DNA from: Acidovorax sp. Leaf78
Lineage (GTDB): Bacteria > Pseudomonadota > Gammaproteobacteria > Burkholderiales > Burkholderiaceae_C
DNA length: 64,000 nt
Direction of reading: 5' to 3'
Assembly: GCF_001422735.1 (NCBI RefSeq)
Contig: NZ_LMLZ01000022.1
Location: 186,001 to 250,000 of the forward strand
Both the position numbers and the translations under genes were made by a program. Of the stretch, positions 35,398-44,771 are shown piece after piece. The notes under the pieces were generated by a model, which searched no databases, had not been told where the DNA came from, and was given only the letters and a program-made list of their open reading frames with translations. How positions within the stretch are numbered: position 1 is the stretch's first letter; every line of letters begins with the position of its first letter.

Positions 35398-35510
35398 CCC
35401 CTTGAGCGACTGCGCTGCTTCCCTCTTTGTCCTGCGCGCTGCGCGCAAAGAGGTGGGTGATGCCGGTGGTCTGGCCCAGCCAGCTCCACGGCATGTCTGG
35501 CATGGCCAGG
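35398..35510 (+). repeat. REP-like element, copy 1, upstream of secD
   Basis: Shares with the element before pgk a CCCCTTGAGCGACTGCGC-like start, a central inverted repeat (CTCTTTG at 35423 and CAAAGAG at 35446) and a strongly similar 46-bp end (GGTGGTCTGGCCCAGCCAG...). It occupies most of the yajC-secD gap. Confidence 0.7.
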
Positions 35511-35572
35511 CGCAGGCTCTGGGGGCTGCTGGCGCGCATGGCGCCATGGACAACTGAGGTAAGAGCGCGATC

Positions 35573-37456
35573 ATGAACCGTTATCCGGTCTGGAAGTACG
35601 CGATCCTGGTGATCGTGCTGCTGGTGGGGGCCCTGTACACCCTGCCCAATTTCTTCGGTGAGGCGCCTGCGGTGCAGGTCTCGTCGGCCAAAGCCACCAT
35701 CAAGGTGGACGCCGCCATGCAGCAGCGGGTGGAAGAGACACTCAAGGCCGCCGGCGTGACGCCCGACTTCGTGGCACTGGAAGGCAACTCGGTGCGCGCG
35801 CGCTTCGACACGCCCGACAACCAGCTCAAGGCCAAGGACGCGCTGCAAAGGGCCCTGGTGCCCGATGCCAACGATGCGTCGTACATCGTGGCGCTGAACC
35901 TGGTGTCGCGCTCGCCGCTGTGGCTCAAGGCGCTGCACGCCAACCCCATGTACCTGGGCCTGGACTTGCGCGGCGGCGTGCACTTCATGCTGCAGGTGGA
36001 CATGCAGGCGGCGCTGACCAAGAAGGCCGAGTCGTACGCGGGCGACATCCGCACTGCGCTGCGCGACAAGAACATCCGCCACGGCGGCATCAGCCGCGAC
36101 GGCCAGAACATCGACATCCGCGTGCGCGACGAGGCCACGCTGACGGCCACGCGCAACCTGATCGCCGACCAGTTCACCGACCTGCAGGTCACCAGCACCC
36201 CGGACGGCAGCGAGTTCAAGCTGCGCGCCGCCATCAAGCCCGAAGCCACGCGCAAGGTGCAGGAGCAGGCGCTCAAGCAGAACATGGTCACGCTGCACAA
36301 CCGGATCAACGAACTCGGCGTGGCCGAGCCGGTGATTCAGCAGCAAGGCCTGGACCGCATCGTGGTGCAATTGCCCGGCGTGCAGGACACCGCCAAGGCC
36401 AAGGACATCCTGGGCCGCACCGCCACGCTGGAAGTGCGCATGGTGGACGAGGGCACCGAAGCCCGCTCCGCCGAAACCGGCCGCGGCCCGGTGCCGTTCG
36501 GCTCCGAACGCTACCTGGAGCGCAGCGGCCAGCCGATCATCGTGAAAAAGCAGGTGGTGCTGACCGGCGAGAACCTCACCGACGCGCAGCCTGGCTTTGA
36601 CGGCCAGACGCAGGAACCCACCGTGAACCTCACGCTGGACGCCAAGGGCTCGCGCATCTTCCGCGACATCACGCGCGAGAGCATCGGCAAGCGCATGGCC
36701 ATCGTCCTGTTCGAAAAGGGCAAGGGCGAGGTGGTGACGGCCCCCGTGATCCGCAGCGAAATCGCTGGGGGCCGGGTGCAGATCTCCGGCCGCATGACCA
36801 CGGCCGAAGCCAACGACACCGCGCTGCTGCTGCGCGCCGGTTCGCTGGCCGCCCCGATGGAAATCATCGAGGAATACACCATCGGCCCGAGCCTGGGCGC
36901 CGACAACATCGAGCGCGGTATCCACAGCGTGGTCTGGGGCATGGTGGCGATCGCCGTCTTCATGTGCATCTACTACGCGCTGTTCGGCGTGTTCTCCACC
37001 ATTTCGCTCGCCGTGAATGTGCTGATGCTGCTGGCCATTTTGTCGATGCTGCAGGCCACGCTCACGCTGCCCGGCATTGCCGCCATGGCGCTGGCGCTGG
37101 GCGTTGCGATCGACTCCAACGTGCTGATCAACGAACGCATCCGCGAGGAACTGCGCGCGGGTGTCTCGCCGCAGGCGGCCATCCATGCGGGCTACGAGCG
37201 CGCCTGGGCGACGATTCTCGACTCGAACGTGACCACGCTGATTGCGGGCCTGGCGCTGCTGGCCTTCGGCTCCGGCCCGGTGCGCGGCTTTGCCGTGGTG
37301 CACACCATCGGCATCCTGACCAGCATGTTCTCGGCCGTGTTCTTCTCGCGCGGCCTGGTGAACCTGTGGTACGGCCGCCAGAAGAAGCTCAAGAGCGTGT
37401 CGATCGGCCAGGTGTGGAAGCCTGAGCCCGACACCGCCGTGGCCAAAACGAATTAA
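35573..37456 (+). CDS. secD: Protein translocase subunit SecD
   Basis: A 627-residue RND-superfamily membrane protein that, with SecF, uses the proton gradient to help pull exported proteins through SecYEG. TM1 is at the N-terminus (WKYAILVIVLLVGALYTLPN), followed by the D1 motif LGLDLRGGVHFML, the large periplasmic P1 domain, and five C-terminal helices with GVAIDSNVLINERIREELR and LALLAFGSGPVRGFA. All family hallmarks are intact. The ATG at 35573 is the only sensible start. secF begins 12 bp after the stop. Confidence 0.96.
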   Translation: MNRYPVWKYAILVIVLLVGALYTLPNFFGEAPAVQVSSAKATIKVDAAMQQRVEETLKAAGVTPDFVALEGNSVRARFDTPDNQLKAKDALQRALVPDANDASYIVALNLVSRSPLWLKALHANPMYLGLDLRGGVHFMLQVDMQAALTKKAESYAGDIRTALRDKNIRHGGISRDGQNIDIRVRDEATLTATRNLIADQFTDLQVTSTPDGSEFKLRAAIKPEATRKVQEQALKQNMVTLHNRINELGVAEPVIQQQGLDRIVVQLPGVQDTAKAKDILGRTATLEVRMVDEGTEARSAETGRGPVPFGSERYLERSGQPIIVKKQVVLTGENLTDAQPGFDGQTQEPTVNLTLDAKGSRIFRDITRESIGKRMAIVLFEKGKGEVVTAPVIRSEIAGGRVQISGRMTTAEANDTALLLRAGSLAAPMEIIEEYTIGPSLGADNIERGIHSVVWGMVAIAVFMCIYYALFGVFSTISLAVNVLMLLAILSMLQATLTLPGIAAMALALGVAIDSNVLINERIREELRAGVSPQAAIHAGYERAWATILDSNVTTLIAGLALLAFGSGPVRGFAVVHTIGILTSMFSAVFFSRGLVNLWYGRQKKLKSVSIGQVWKPEPDTAVAKTN

Positions 37457-37468
37457 AGGAGGAAGACC

Positions 37469-38419
37469 ATGGAATTCTTCCGCATCCGAAAAGACATCCC
37501 TTTCATGAAGCACGCGTTGATCTTCAACGCGATCTCGTTCCTTACCTTTGCGTTGGCAGTGTTCTTCCTGCTCACGCGCGGGCTGCACCTGTCGGTGGAG
37601 TTCACGGGTGGCACGGTCATGGAAGTGGCTTACAGCCAGCCGGCAGAACTCGCCAAGGTCCGCGAGACAGTGGCGGGCCTGGGCTACCCGGACGTGCAGG
37701 TGCAGAACTTCGGCACTGCGCGCGACGTGATGATCCGCCTGCCCGTGCAAAAGGGCGTGACGTCGGCACAGCAGAGCGAGCAGGTTCTGGGGGCGCTGAA
37801 GGCAGCCAACCCCGAAGTCACGCTGCGCCGCACCGAGTTCGTGGGCCCGCAGGTGGGCGAAGAACTGGTGCATGGCGGCCTCATGGCGCTGGCCATGGTG
37901 GTGGTGGGCATCGTCATCTACCTGGCTTTCCGCTTCGAGTGGAAGTACGGCGTCGCGGCCATCATCGCCAACCTGCACGACGTGGTGATCATCCTGGGCT
38001 TCTTCGCGTTCTTCCAGTGGGAGTTTTCGCTCGCCGTGCTGGCGGGCGTGCTGGCGGTGCTGGGCTACTCGGTCAACGAGTCGGTCGTGATCTTCGACCG
38101 GATCCGCGAGGCCTTCCGCAAGTACCGCAAGATGACCACCCACGAGGTGATCGACCACGCCATCACCAGCACGATGAGCCGCACGATCATCACCCACGCC
38201 TCGACCGAGGCGATGGTGCTGTCGATGTTCTTCTTCGGCGGCCCCAGCCTGCACTACTTTGCGCTGGCGCTGACCATCGGCATCCTGTTCGGCATCTACT
38301 CGTCCGTGTTCGTGGCTGCGGCCATCGCGATGTGGCTGGGTGTGAAGCGCGAAGACCTGATCAAGCCCGCCAAAAAGGACGAGGATCCGAACGATCCCCA
38401 TGCCGGAGCTGCTGTCTGA
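37469..38419 (+). CDS. secF: Protein translocase subunit SecF
   Basis: A 316-residue partner of SecD. It has TM1 (MKHALIFNAISFLTFALAVF), the periplasmic domain with VEFTGGTVMEVAY, and the C-terminal helices with NLHDVVIILGFFAFF, YSVNESVVIFDRIREAFRK and the STMSRTIITH segment. A GGAGGAAG ribosome site precedes the ATG. The DUF1631 gene starts 17 bp after its stop. Confidence 0.96.
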   Translation: MEFFRIRKDIPFMKHALIFNAISFLTFALAVFFLLTRGLHLSVEFTGGTVMEVAYSQPAELAKVRETVAGLGYPDVQVQNFGTARDVMIRLPVQKGVTSAQQSEQVLGALKAANPEVTLRRTEFVGPQVGEELVHGGLMALAMVVVGIVIYLAFRFEWKYGVAAIIANLHDVVIILGFFAFFQWEFSLAVLAGVLAVLGYSVNESVVIFDRIREAFRKYRKMTTHEVIDHAITSTMSRTIITHASTEAMVLSMFFFGGPSLHYFALALTIGILFGIYSSVFVAAAIAMWLGVKREDLIKPAKKDEDPNDPHAGAAV

Positions 38420-38424
38420 GCCGC

Positions 38425-38430
38425 TAATAT
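38425..38430 (+). promoter_or_regulatory. Possible -10 element directly before the DUF1631 start
   Basis: TAATAT ends six bases before the ATG at 38437, with no ribosome site between. If used, the transcript would be leaderless. No clear -35 is visible, and read-through from secF is an alternative. Confidence 0.3.
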
Positions 38431-38436
38431 CTGTCC

Positions 38437-40854
38437 ATGCAGCCCACACCGTCGTCCGTCCCCCAGCGCCGCCTGGCCCGGCAGGCGCGCCAGCGGTTCG
38501 TGGAGGGCATCTGCAGCGGCCTGGTCGACCTGGACAAGGTCGTTCTGGACTTTCTCACCACGCTGATCACCCAGACGGGTACGGCCCGCGAGATGCAGGC
38601 CCACCGCGACACCTGGATGCTCTACCAGCAGCGGCATGCGGTCTGGACCGACCGCGCCGCCAAGGCCTGGCGCGAGGCGCTGGCGCCGCACACCAGCACC
38701 AACCGCGGCCAGCTCACACCCAACGGGCCGGGCAATCAGTTCGAGCTGCTCAGCGACGACGTGGTCGAGAACAAGATCCTCGCCTCCCGCATGGCGCTCA
38801 CGCTCAACGAGCAGGTCGGCCCGCAGTTCGATACCCTGCGCCAGCGCACCCAGTCGCTGGAAGGGCAGGACCTGGACAGCAACGACATCCTGCGGCCCGA
38901 AACGGTCTGCGTGCTGCTGGTGGAGCAGTGGGTGGAGGCCGGCATGCCGCGCACCGACCTGCAGGTGGTGGTCGACCCGCTGCAGCGGGAGCTCGCCAAC
39001 CTGCTGCAAAAGCAGTACCAGGCAGTCAATGTCTTTTATGTGGAGCAGGGCGTCACGCCACAGGCGGACCTGAAATCCCGCGTGCGCCGCACGGCCAGCG
39101 GTGGTGTGGCCGGTGCGGGCAGCGAGTCCGGCGCGGGCGGCCTGGCCTCCCAGGCACTCGCGCAGACACGCGACGCCATGGCGGCAGCCGCTGCGGCGCG
39201 CGGCGGCATGATGGCCCCGCCCGGCCGCCACATGGCGGGCATGGGAGGTATGGGACCAGCGGGCCCCATGGGTCAATACCCCCAGCAGCGCATGCAGCAG
39301 CAGCCCCCCGGCTATCCGCAGCATGGCATGCCCACGGGCTTTGCCACGGGCATGACACCGCTGGCACGCGCGCGGCAGCGGGCCCAGGGCGTGATGGGCC
39401 AGTTGCGCAGGCTGCTGACGCAGCCGGCCACCGGTTTTGACATGGTGAACGCGCCCCCGGCCTCGGCCGCGTTGGCCCATGCACTGACGGCGCACCGCGT
39501 GCAGGCGGACACCTACTACAGTGGCGTGGCCACGTTGATGGAAGACTACAGCCCCGCAGGCGTGGTGCAGGTGGCAGGCGCCGTGCGCGAGCGTTCCACC
39601 GAGCTCAAGAAGAAGGCATCTTCGGCGGGCGAGAAAGCCATCATCGAAGTCGTGGCACTGATGTTCCAGAGCATCCTGGCCGAAGACCGCATTCCCCCCG
39701 CCGTGCGCGTGTGGTTTGCGCGGCTGCAGGTGCCGGTGCTGCGCGTGGCGCTGGCCGAGCCCGAGTTCTTCAGCAACCTGACCCATCCGGCGCGCCAGTT
39801 GATCGACCGCATGGGTGCCTGCGTGATGGGCTTTGATGCGACCAGCATCAACGGCAGCGCGCTGGAGGCGGAGATCCGACGTGTGGTGCAGGTCATCGAG
39901 CAGTACCCCGAGACCGGCCGGCGCGTGTTCCAGCTGGTCTACGACGAATTCGAGAAATTCCTGTCCAAGTTCCTGACCGAGAAGCAGGCCACATCGCGCC
40001 TGGTGAGCGTGGCCCAGCAGGTGGAGCAGAAGGAAACGCTGGCCATCCAGTACACCATCGAGCTGCGCACCATGCTCAAGGACATGCCGGTGCGCGACGA
40101 GATCCGCGAGTTTCTCTTCAAGACCTGGGCCGAGGTACTGGCCCTGTCGGCCGTGCGCGATGGCGCCCAGCATGTGGACACCATTGCGTTCAAGCGCACC
40201 GCCGCCGACCTGGTGTGGGCCGCCAGCGCCAAGCCGCACCGCAGCGACCGCGCGCAGGTCATCCAGAACCTGCCGGGCCTGCTGCAGCGGCTGCGCCAGG
40301 GTCTGGAGCTTCTGGGGGTGAACGGCGCCCCGCAGGATGCGCAGATCAAGACCCTGACCGACACGCTGGCCGACGCCTTCCTGTCCAAGACCGCGTCGAT
40401 CCCCCAGGCGCACATCGATGCGATGGCCAAGCGGCTGTCAAATCTGGAAGATTTCATCGGCGACGCGACGCTGGGCGAGATGCCGCTCAATGCCGACAAC
40501 ATCGAGATGATGCTCGGCATCGACGCATCGTCCATCCACGTGGTGGCCGACAACGGCGCCCCGGTGGAAGACAACATGGTGGCCTGGGCCCAGGAGCTGC
40601 AACCTGGCACCTGGTACACGCTGGACCACAACGGATCCTCGGCGCAGGTGCAGTACGCGTGGCAGAGCCAGCGCAAGCAGCTGCACCTGTTTGCTGCCGT
40701 GGATGGCAGCAGCTACCTGATCCAGCTGCGCCGGCTGGCCGCGTATCTGCAGGCGGGCCTGCTGGTTCCGCAGGACGAGGAAGGCCTGACAGTGCGCGCT
40801 ACGCGGGATGCACTGGCCAAGCTGGATGCGAATCCGGAGCGGTTGCTGGGCTGA
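38437..40854 (+). CDS. DUF1631 family protein
   Basis: An 805-residue soluble, mostly helical protein. It covers the whole DUF1631 family pattern, from ARQRFVEGICSGLVDLDKVV at the N-terminus to a C-terminal region (GTWYTLDHNGSSAQVQYAWQ, KQLHLFAAVDGSSYLIQLRR) that looks like a small beta-barrel. Residues about 245-310 are an insertion rich in Met, Gly, Gln and Pro. The function of the family is not known to me. It follows secF by 17 bp on the same strand but lacks a ribosome site. Confidence 0.85.
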   Translation: MQPTPSSVPQRRLARQARQRFVEGICSGLVDLDKVVLDFLTTLITQTGTAREMQAHRDTWMLYQQRHAVWTDRAAKAWREALAPHTSTNRGQLTPNGPGNQFELLSDDVVENKILASRMALTLNEQVGPQFDTLRQRTQSLEGQDLDSNDILRPETVCVLLVEQWVEAGMPRTDLQVVVDPLQRELANLLQKQYQAVNVFYVEQGVTPQADLKSRVRRTASGGVAGAGSESGAGGLASQALAQTRDAMAAAAAARGGMMAPPGRHMAGMGGMGPAGPMGQYPQQRMQQQPPGYPQHGMPTGFATGMTPLARARQRAQGVMGQLRRLLTQPATGFDMVNAPPASAALAHALTAHRVQADTYYSGVATLMEDYSPAGVVQVAGAVRERSTELKKKASSAGEKAIIEVVALMFQSILAEDRIPPAVRVWFARLQVPVLRVALAEPEFFSNLTHPARQLIDRMGACVMGFDATSINGSALEAEIRRVVQVIEQYPETGRRVFQLVYDEFEKFLSKFLTEKQATSRLVSVAQQVEQKETLAIQYTIELRTMLKDMPVRDEIREFLFKTWAEVLALSAVRDGAQHVDTIAFKRTAADLVWAASAKPHRSDRAQVIQNLPGLLQRLRQGLELLGVNGAPQDAQIKTLTDTLADAFLSKTASIPQAHIDAMAKRLSNLEDFIGDATLGEMPLNADNIEMMLGIDASSIHVVADNGAPVEDNMVAWAQELQPGTWYTLDHNGSSAQVQYAWQSQRKQLHLFAAVDGSSYLIQLRRLAAYLQAGLLVPQDEEGLTVRATRDALAKLDANPERLLG

Positions 40855-41008
40855 TGATGCTGGGGGCAGGGCGAAGTCGCCGCCTTGGCAGGACCTGGAG
40901 TGGCTGTACTGACTGACGGTCAGGCGCAGGCAGGATTTCAGCCAGTCATACCATTGACTGTGAGAGCACGGCGCTGGCGCCTCACATGAACGAACGTCAC
41001 CGCAGCGA

Positions 41009-42241
41009 TCAAGCAGCGGCCAAACGCTGAAACAAACCGCCCGGCAAGCGCGCTACCCGGCCATCAAGTTCCAGCTCCAGCAAGCCCACCTGCACAGGCG
41101 CGGCCGCCATTCCAGTGCGCGCCACCAGCGCATCCACACTGATAGGGTCGAAGCCCAGAGCCTGCAGCAGCGGAGTCTCGGGCGCCGTAGTGATCATCGC
41201 CGCGCCGCCAACCCCATCGTTGCCGGCGATGTCCGCATCCGTGGCTTGTCCACTTGCAGTTGTAGTTGCAGGCGCAACTACGGACGCGGGAAAGCGCAGT
41301 TCCTCGAGCACATCCTGGGCCGACTCCACCAGCTTGGCCCCCTGGCGAATCAGCGCATGGCATCCTCGCGATTGCGGGGCATAGATGGAGCCTGGTATGG
41401 CAAACACCTCACGGCCCTGCTCCACGGCCATGCGCGCCGTGATGAGCGACCCGGATGCTAGCGCTGCCTCCACGACCAGGGTGCCCTGCGACACGCCGGA
41501 GATGATGCGGTTGCGCTTGGGGAAATTGCCGGGCAACGGCGGCGTGCCCAGCGGGTATTCGCTGACGAGCAGTCCGTTTGCCGCAATGCGGTGCGCAAGA
41601 TCGAGGTTCCTGCGGGGGTAGACACGGTCGAGCCCAGTGCCCACCACGGCGATGGTGGCCGCAGCGGGAGCCCCTTTAGATGCCACATCCAGCGCACCTT
41701 CGTGCGCCGCAGCATCCACACCCAGGGCGAGGCCCGAGACGATGGTCAACCCGGCGCCATGGAGTGCCCGCGAAAACAGCCGTGCGTTGTCTGCGCCCTG
41801 GGCCGTCGGGTTGCGGCTTCCAACCACTGCCAGGCAGCGTCCTGCAGGGAACGGGCTTTGCGCCAACAGCCGGGCCGGTCCCGTGAGGTAAAGCAGCAAC
41901 GGGGGGTCTTCGGTCTCCAGCAGGGCCTGCGGGTACCGGCTGTCCCCCAGCGTGACCACCGCGCGGGCAGGCCCTTGTGGATCAGCTTCGTGCAGCCAGC
42001 GCCAAGTCAACTCCACCAGCGCGGCCCAGGTGTCCGGCACCGTGCAGAGCGCGCGCGCCTGGGCGGCACTCACATGCTGCCGCAGGTCCGTGTCGGTCTG
42101 CTGAAAGATGGTTTGCGGAAGCCCAAAACGCGCCAGCAGGCTGCGCGCAGTGCTGTTGCCCACGCCTTGGCTGAGCGTCAGGCGCAACCATGCGCCGAGT
42201 TCTTCACGGTCCATGAAAGGAAGAGGAGGAGGAGCAGCCAC
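41009..42241 (-). CDS. dprA: DNA-processing protein DprA/Smf
   Basis: A 410-residue protein that binds incoming single-stranded DNA during transformation and loads RecA. An N-terminal SAM-like helical part (LRLTLSQGVGNSTARSLLAR) precedes the Rossmann DprA core (VVGSRNPTAQGADNARLFSR, GLTIVSGLALGVDAAAHEGAL, VVGTGLDRVYPRRNLDLA, FPKRNRIISGVSQGTLVVEA). A low-complexity Thr/Ala linker then leads to a winged-helix C-terminus. The start may be the GTG at 42241 (GTGAGC upstream) or the ATG at 42214. It heads the usual dprA-LysM cluster opposite def/fmt. Confidence 0.94.
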   Translation of the reverse strand: MAAPPPLPFMDREELGAWLRLTLSQGVGNSTARSLLARFGLPQTIFQQTDTDLRQHVSAAQARALCTVPDTWAALVELTWRWLHEADPQGPARAVVTLGDSRYPQALLETEDPPLLLYLTGPARLLAQSPFPAGRCLAVVGSRNPTAQGADNARLFSRALHGAGLTIVSGLALGVDAAAHEGALDVASKGAPAAATIAVVGTGLDRVYPRRNLDLAHRIAANGLLVSEYPLGTPPLPGNFPKRNRIISGVSQGTLVVEAALASGSLITARMAVEQGREVFAIPGSIYAPQSRGCHALIRQGAKLVESAQDVLEELRFPASVVAPATTTASGQATDADIAGNDGVGGAAMITTAPETPLLQALGFDPISVDALVARTGMAAAPVQVGLLELELDGRVARLPGGLFQRLAAA

Positions 42242-42289
42242 TGCTCACCGGCTGCGCACAAAGGCGGCCGGTGGTCGCAATGAAGTCAA

Positions 42290-43507
42290 TCAGCGAGGGT
42301 TGACCAGACGGTCTCCAACGCGCACGCCACTGTTGATCTCCAGAAGGAGAGCGTATGAAACGCGATCGAAAGTCCGAAACACCATGGCTGTCCCATTGCT
42401 TTCACTGGGAAGCTTGATCACGGTCTTCGAGCTGTCGGTCATGTCCTTGATGCGGTCGCCCTTGGTCAAGAGCGAGAGCACATGCCCTGGCTCGATACCG
42501 TGTTCTGTACCCACGTTGATGGCTACCACTTGGTTCTGTGCCGCATACGCCGCAGAAAAACTGCCATAGATGGACACTATGCGCGCCTCGACCTCGATCT
42601 CAGGCGCGCGAGGGGTGTAGCTGGTGAAAGCCCGTGCTGGTGCGGGCAGAAGACGATCCCCTGCGCGAATTTCTTCCTTGGTACCAGACAAATCCACCGT
42701 CGCAGGAATGTATTCGGACAAACGCCCGCCCTTGCCGTCCGGAATCTCTTCAAACGTCTCTCCGCGTACGAGCTCTGCCTTACCCAGATACTGCGCTTCA
42801 TAACCCAAGATTTCGCCGGTCTGTGGGTCCTTGAGTGCCACCGCGTCACGGAACACCCGGTAGAAGCGAGGCTCTCCTGCCTCGGCGCGTACCGGATCGG
42901 CAGGGTCTCCACGCACATAGGCGCGGTCACCGCTGGACATCAATACACGGTCTTCGGTAGTTGCCACGATTCGGGGCGCGCGCTGCAACATCTGCGCATC
43001 CACGATGAGAGGCTCGACCAGGAACGGCTCGATCAGGTGGGGCTTAAGCGTTGGCAATGCCGTGTCAGCCAAGGTGTCGCTGCGTGTACGGGGAGACACG
43101 CGCACAGTCTGAGGTTCAGCCGTGGAAGCACCTGGTGGAGTTGTCCTCAGACGTGCATACCCATTACTCTGATCAAGGTACAGAATTTGTCCGGGAAAGA
43201 TCAAATGGGGATTGCGAATATCTTTCAGATTCATGCCCCACAGCTCAGGCCAGCGCCATGGCCGCTTGAGGTACATGCCCGAAATGCCCCACAGCGTATC
43301 GCCGCGCTTGACGGTATAGGTGTCCGGCGCGTTGACTGCCAGTTCCGCCAGGGAGATGCCCCGCTCGGACACCTGCTGTGCGGTGGCACGCTGCTCTCCG
43401 GAAATGGGGTAGTTCTGCGCCTGAGCCGGCAGGGCCACCAAAACAGCGCCAGCAACGATGGTGAGCGCGCCTAGGGCGGTCCGCCGCACGCTGGTGAATG
43501 CCGTCAT
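42290..43507 (-). CDS. LysM peptidoglycan-binding protein
   Basis: A 405-residue exported protein. The start at 43507 (MTAFTSVRRTALGALTIVAG) has an AAGGAAC ribosome site and gives a signal peptide ending ALPAQAQ. The LysM domain is at about residues 65-115 (DTYTVKRGDTLWGISGMYLK ... HLIFPGQILYL). The rest is a beta-rich region of unknown fold (GDRAYVRGDPADPVRAEAGE ... VRVGDRLVNPR). It is transcribed toward dprA with a 48-bp gap and is divergent from def, the typical betaproteobacterial arrangement. Confidence 0.9.
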   Translation of the reverse strand: MTAFTSVRRTALGALTIVAGAVLVALPAQAQNYPISGEQRATAQQVSERGISLAELAVNAPDTYTVKRGDTLWGISGMYLKRPWRWPELWGMNLKDIRNPHLIFPGQILYLDQSNGYARLRTTPPGASTAEPQTVRVSPRTRSDTLADTALPTLKPHLIEPFLVEPLIVDAQMLQRAPRIVATTEDRVLMSSGDRAYVRGDPADPVRAEAGEPRFYRVFRDAVALKDPQTGEILGYEAQYLGKAELVRGETFEEIPDGKGGRLSEYIPATVDLSGTKEEIRAGDRLLPAPARAFTSYTPRAPEIEVEARIVSIYGSFSAAYAAQNQVVAINVGTEHGIEPGHVLSLLTKGDRIKDMTDSSKTVIKLPSESNGTAMVFRTFDRVSYALLLEINSGVRVGDRLVNPR

Positions 43508-43704
43508 GTTGTTCCTTTTCTCATGCATTGTGAAACGCCCCCCGCTGACGCCTTGGCCTTCGCGCATGCGAACAACCAGGCAACTAAGTTACAAACCTTT
43601 TTAGATTCTCTGCTCAAGCCCTTGATTCGGCAACGATTATTGGCTTGCAATACTGCAGCCGGCCGCAAAAGTGGCGAAAATAGCGACATCTCTTACCTGC
43701 ATCC

Positions 43705-44214
43705 ATGGCAATCCTTCCCATTCTCTGTTACCCGGACCCCCGGCTTCACAAGGTCGCAAACCCTGTCCAGGCGGTCGATGACCGCATGCGGTCGCTCGTG
43801 TCCGACATGCTGGCGACCATGTATGACGCCCAGGGCATTGGCCTGGCAGCGACGCAGGTCGATGTGCACGAACGCCTTGTGGTGATCGATGTGTCCGAGG
43901 GGCGCGACCAGCCGCTGGTGCTGATCAACCCCGAGATCGTCTGGGCCAGCGCCGAGAAGCACCTCAATGACGAAGGCTGCCTGTCCGTCCCCGGAATCTA
44001 TGACGGCGTGGAACGCTTCGATGCCGTGCATGTGCGCGCGCTCGACGCCGACGGCCAGTCGCGCGTGATCGAGGCTGAGGGCCTGCTGGCCGTGTGCATC
44101 CAGCACGAGATGGACCACCTCATGGGCAAAGTCTTCGTGGAATACCTCTCCCCGCTCAAACGCAACCGCATCAAGACCAAAATGATCAAGCAGCAGCGGG
44201 GTGCCCGCGAGTGA
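43705..44214 (+). CDS. def: Peptide deformylase
   Basis: A 169-residue metalloenzyme that removes formyl groups from nascent proteins. All three motifs are intact: [17 protein letters not shown] with metal ligand C92, and QHEMDHLMG with H134, E135 and H138. It is two genes upstream of fmt, which adds the formyl group. Its stop overlaps the GTG start of the small lipoprotein gene by four bases. Confidence 0.97.
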   Translation: MAILPILCYPDPRLHKVANPVQAVDDRMRSLVSDMLATMYDAQGIGLAATQVDVHERLVVIDVSEGRDQPLVLINPEIVWASAEKHLNDEGCLSVPGIYDGVERFDAVHVRALDADGQSRVIEAEGLLAVCIQHEMDHLMGKVFVEYLSPLKRNRIKTKMIKQQRGARE

Positions 44215-44720
44215 CAGGCTGGGCGCTTCGCTTCCTGCGGGGCAGCGGAGTGCTGGCGCTGGCCGCGCTGGTGGGGCAGCTTGCGGGCTGTGCACTGGTA
44301 GCCAGCGAAAAGCCTGGCGCGCTGCGTGCCGAGGTGATTGCCCGGCAAGGGCCGCCCACCGCGGTGGTGGCGCTGCCCTCGGGCGAGCGGCTGATCTATT
44401 CCGAGCTTCCTGCAGGCTTTGCCGCTTACAACCTGGATTTCGACCCATCCGGCCGTCTGGTGCGCAATGAACAGGTCCTCACGCAGACGCGTTTCGAGAC
44501 CATTCCCGTCGGCATCTGGTCCGTCCGCGATGTGCAGGGCACTTTCGGCCCGCCCCTGCGCGTTGAGCGGGTGGCACGCTTTGACGGCGACATCTGGACC
44601 TACCGCTTTCGGCAGCAATCGGACCCGCGCCTGGCCCACGTCCACCTGGACCGCCAGGGCGTGGTGCGGATGGTGATGTTCACCGACGAGCTGCCCAACT
44701 TCGACAACACACGCGACTGA
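44211..44720 (+). CDS. Small predicted lipoprotein between def and fmt
   Basis: A 169-residue protein beginning with GTG at 44211 inside the def stop (GTGA). The N-terminus [20 protein letters not shown] leads to a lipobox QLAGC at about residue 28. The mature part ([60 protein letters not shown]) resembles the SmpA/BamE-like fold used by small outer-membrane lipoproteins, but I cannot assign a family with confidence. It appears to be co-translated with def and lies 51 bp before fmt. Confidence 0.75.
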   Translation: MTGWALRFLRGSGVLALAALVGQLAGCALVASEKPGALRAEVIARQGPPTAVVALPSGERLIYSELPAGFAAYNLDFDPSGRLVRNEQVLTQTRFETIPVGIWSVRDVQGTFGPPLRVERVARFDGDIWTYRFRQQSDPRLAHVHLDRQGVVRMVMFTDELPNFDNTRD

Positions 44721-44771
44721 CGCACAGCGGCTTCAGCGGCTCCAGCCAGCGCGTACGACCCCTTCGTTTCC

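Noticed and set aside
34850-38449. A 1199-residue minus-strand frame across yajC-secD-secF
   Set aside because: Covers three certain genes on the other strand and carries no protein motif.
41262-41281. GTAGTTG/CAACTAC palindrome in dprA as a regulatory site
   Set aside because: It falls in the repetitive Thr/Ala linker coding region, where such symmetry arises easily.
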